Part shown: positions 57,905 through 64,000 of the stretch, piece by piece
Numbering within the stretch: the first letter of the stretch is position 1
How the letters are laid out: the number at the start of each line of letters is the position of its first letter
Made by a program: the position numbers and the translations under genes
The notes under the pieces: model-generated
Seen by the model: only the letters and a program-made list of their open reading frames with translations
What the model was told of the DNA's origin: nothing
Databases searched by the model: none
DNA from: Cristatella mucedo
Lineage: Eukaryota; Bryozoa; Phylactolaemata; Cristatellidae
Direction of reading: 5' to 3'
Length of the DNA: 64,000 nucleotides
NCBI GenBank assembly: GCA_009760855.2
Contig: WPIO01000060.1
Span: 7,501-71,500, forward strand

Positions 57905-58005
57905 ATGGTGCAGTACGAATGACAGGATTCGAACCCACGATCTCGGTGCAGAGGTCACGAAAAGCAACCGCCTTACCTAGTGTGCCATCGCGTAATCTAC
58001 GTACC
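57905..58005 (-). mobile_element. SINE-B head in the arrestin promoter region
   Basis: Reverse complement: GCGATGGCACACTAGGTAAG, GCGGTTGCTTTTCGTGACC, then TCGTGGGTTCGAATCCTG. It has A and B boxes but no acceptor-stem pairing, so it is a tRNA-derived head rather than a tRNA gene. Confidence 0.6.
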
Positions 58006-58575
58006 GGCGTAACCTTCGCTTCGCCGGTAGAGAGCGATTTTTGCCAGGTGCCCAAAGCCGACTCGGTATCTCCGCACATCGGAGCGGCTCGCCGCTGCGG
58101 TTCGCCTCGCACGCCGGAGGGGCTGCGGTGGCTCGTGCCGCCACCGCGATGCGCCCAGGAAAAAAGTCACACAACACTTCCCAGCCACCAGCGAGCGCCA
58201 CGCCCGATGGAGCTGTGCCAGTGAAACTCGACACCGCTTGCTGTGCATGCAGCTTTCCCCGTACGCGGAGCCCCTGAGCCGCTCTGCAGAGACGGCGGCA
58301 GGCGGTCGCTGGAGCCATCGCTGCTCCATCTCTTCTGATGTTAGAGAGTCGAGCTGCGATTGGCCGAATCGGGCCGCCGCCTCTGGAGTTGCGCGCGTGC
58401 TGGGCCGCTTGTCGGGCACATCGCCTCGCTCGGTATTTCGGAGCGGCAACATGTCCATCGAATCGCGAAGCGCGTGGCATCTAACTAGTACCCCGGCCAC
58501 TCACCGAAGGCCGGGCGCTTCGAGCCTATCGCTGGGCCACGCGCTCTGAGCCATACGTGCGGTCAGGCCGGTGAT

Positions 58576-58593
58576 CACGTGAAAAGCCACGTG
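58576..58593. promoter_or_regulatory. Paired CACGTG E-boxes, 6-bp spacing
   Basis: CACGTG AAAAGC CACGTG lies about 125 bases upstream of the arrestin ATG. Tandem E-boxes spaced by 5 bp are carbohydrate response elements bound by ChREBP/MondoA-Mlx. Here the spacing is 6. Confidence 0.6.
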
Positions 58594-58717
58594 CCTGACT
58601 TGGCCCCTGGCTTTCCGAAACAAACAGGACTCGCCCCTTTGCGTGCGGTTCGCCGTTTCGGGATGCGGCTGCCAATCGCGCACTCGACGAGCTGTGTGCG
58701 CATGCAGGAGCAGCAGA

Positions 58718-64000
<5,283 letters not shown>

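Larger units (their letters stand above)
57850..58717 (+). promoter_or_regulatory. CpG island and promoter region of the alpha-arrestin gene
   Basis: Dense CpG, an inverted CCAAT box (ATTGG, 58359-58363), two CACGTG boxes (58576-58581, 58588-58593) and an NRF1-like GCGCATGC shortly before the start codon. No TATA box was seen near the start. GC-driven open frames on both strands here (up to 167 codons, minus) show no recognisable domain. Confidence 0.55.

Noticed and set aside
57905..57990. tRNA gene
   Set aside because: It has A and B boxes, but its ends do not pair into an acceptor stem. It matches the head of the SINE-B copies.
57977..58500. Two overlapping minus-strand frames of 167 codons
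   Set aside because: They are GC-driven open frames in a CpG island, with no domain and no consistent splice signals.

Overview
The window is nuclear DNA of a multicellular animal. It has spliced genes with GT-AG introns, one coding exon every few hundred to several thousand bases, long microsatellites, and a dense load of LINE, SINE and DNA-transposon debris. The recognisable host genes (DGCR8, an MCUR1/CCDC90B-type mitochondrial protein, an alpha-arrestin) are metazoan. I cannot place the species: the repeat profile and short gene set would fit an invertebrate or an early-diverging chordate, and nothing here decides between them.

Layout. 1-2.2 kb: the minus-strand exon of an unrecognised protein runs off the left edge without a stop, with a probable upstream Ser-rich exon near 2.0-2.2 kb, separated by (TA)n and (GA)n tracts. 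About 7.0-19.9 kb: DGCR8 (Pasha) on the minus strand, reconstructed from ten phase-compatible exons covering the N-terminal acidic region, WW domain, Pro-Cys haem motif, dimerisation/haem region, dsRBD1 and most of dsRBD2. Its introns hold Tigger, LINE and SINE relics. 21-34 kb: a CpG-rich promoter-like island with no assignable gene (24.7-25.4 kb), a SPIN-like hAT MITE with target-site duplication (26.66-26.86 kb), and a decayed LINE. 34.1-49.6 kb: the MCUR1/CCDC90B-like gene on the minus strand, about 256-270 aa. Its 11.4-kb intron contains a nearly intact LINE (40.5-43.8 kb) whose long reading frame is broken by a single TGA. 50-55 kb: mariner and LINE remains. 55.6-56.5 kb: a TATA-containing GC-rich region with an open frame. 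57.8-64 kb: CpG island, paired CACGTG boxes and the first three exons of a plus-strand alpha-arrestin that runs off the right edge.

Repeats. I use two private names for non-LTR retrotransposon families. LINE-A has the frame at 40.5-43.8 kb and a 3' tail of TTACA type. LINE-B has many 3' fragments ending in (ATT)n. Two tRNA-derived SINE families are present. SINE-A shares a 3' hairpin with LINE-B, which suggests it is mobilised by LINE-B. SINE-B carries two palindromes.

The host genes act in separate pathways: microRNA processing in the nucleus, mitochondrial inner-membrane calcium or assembly functions, and membrane-protein trafficking or metabolic control. No operon-like system or CRISPR array is present. 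All exon borders come from reading splice sites and phases by eye, with no transcript data.
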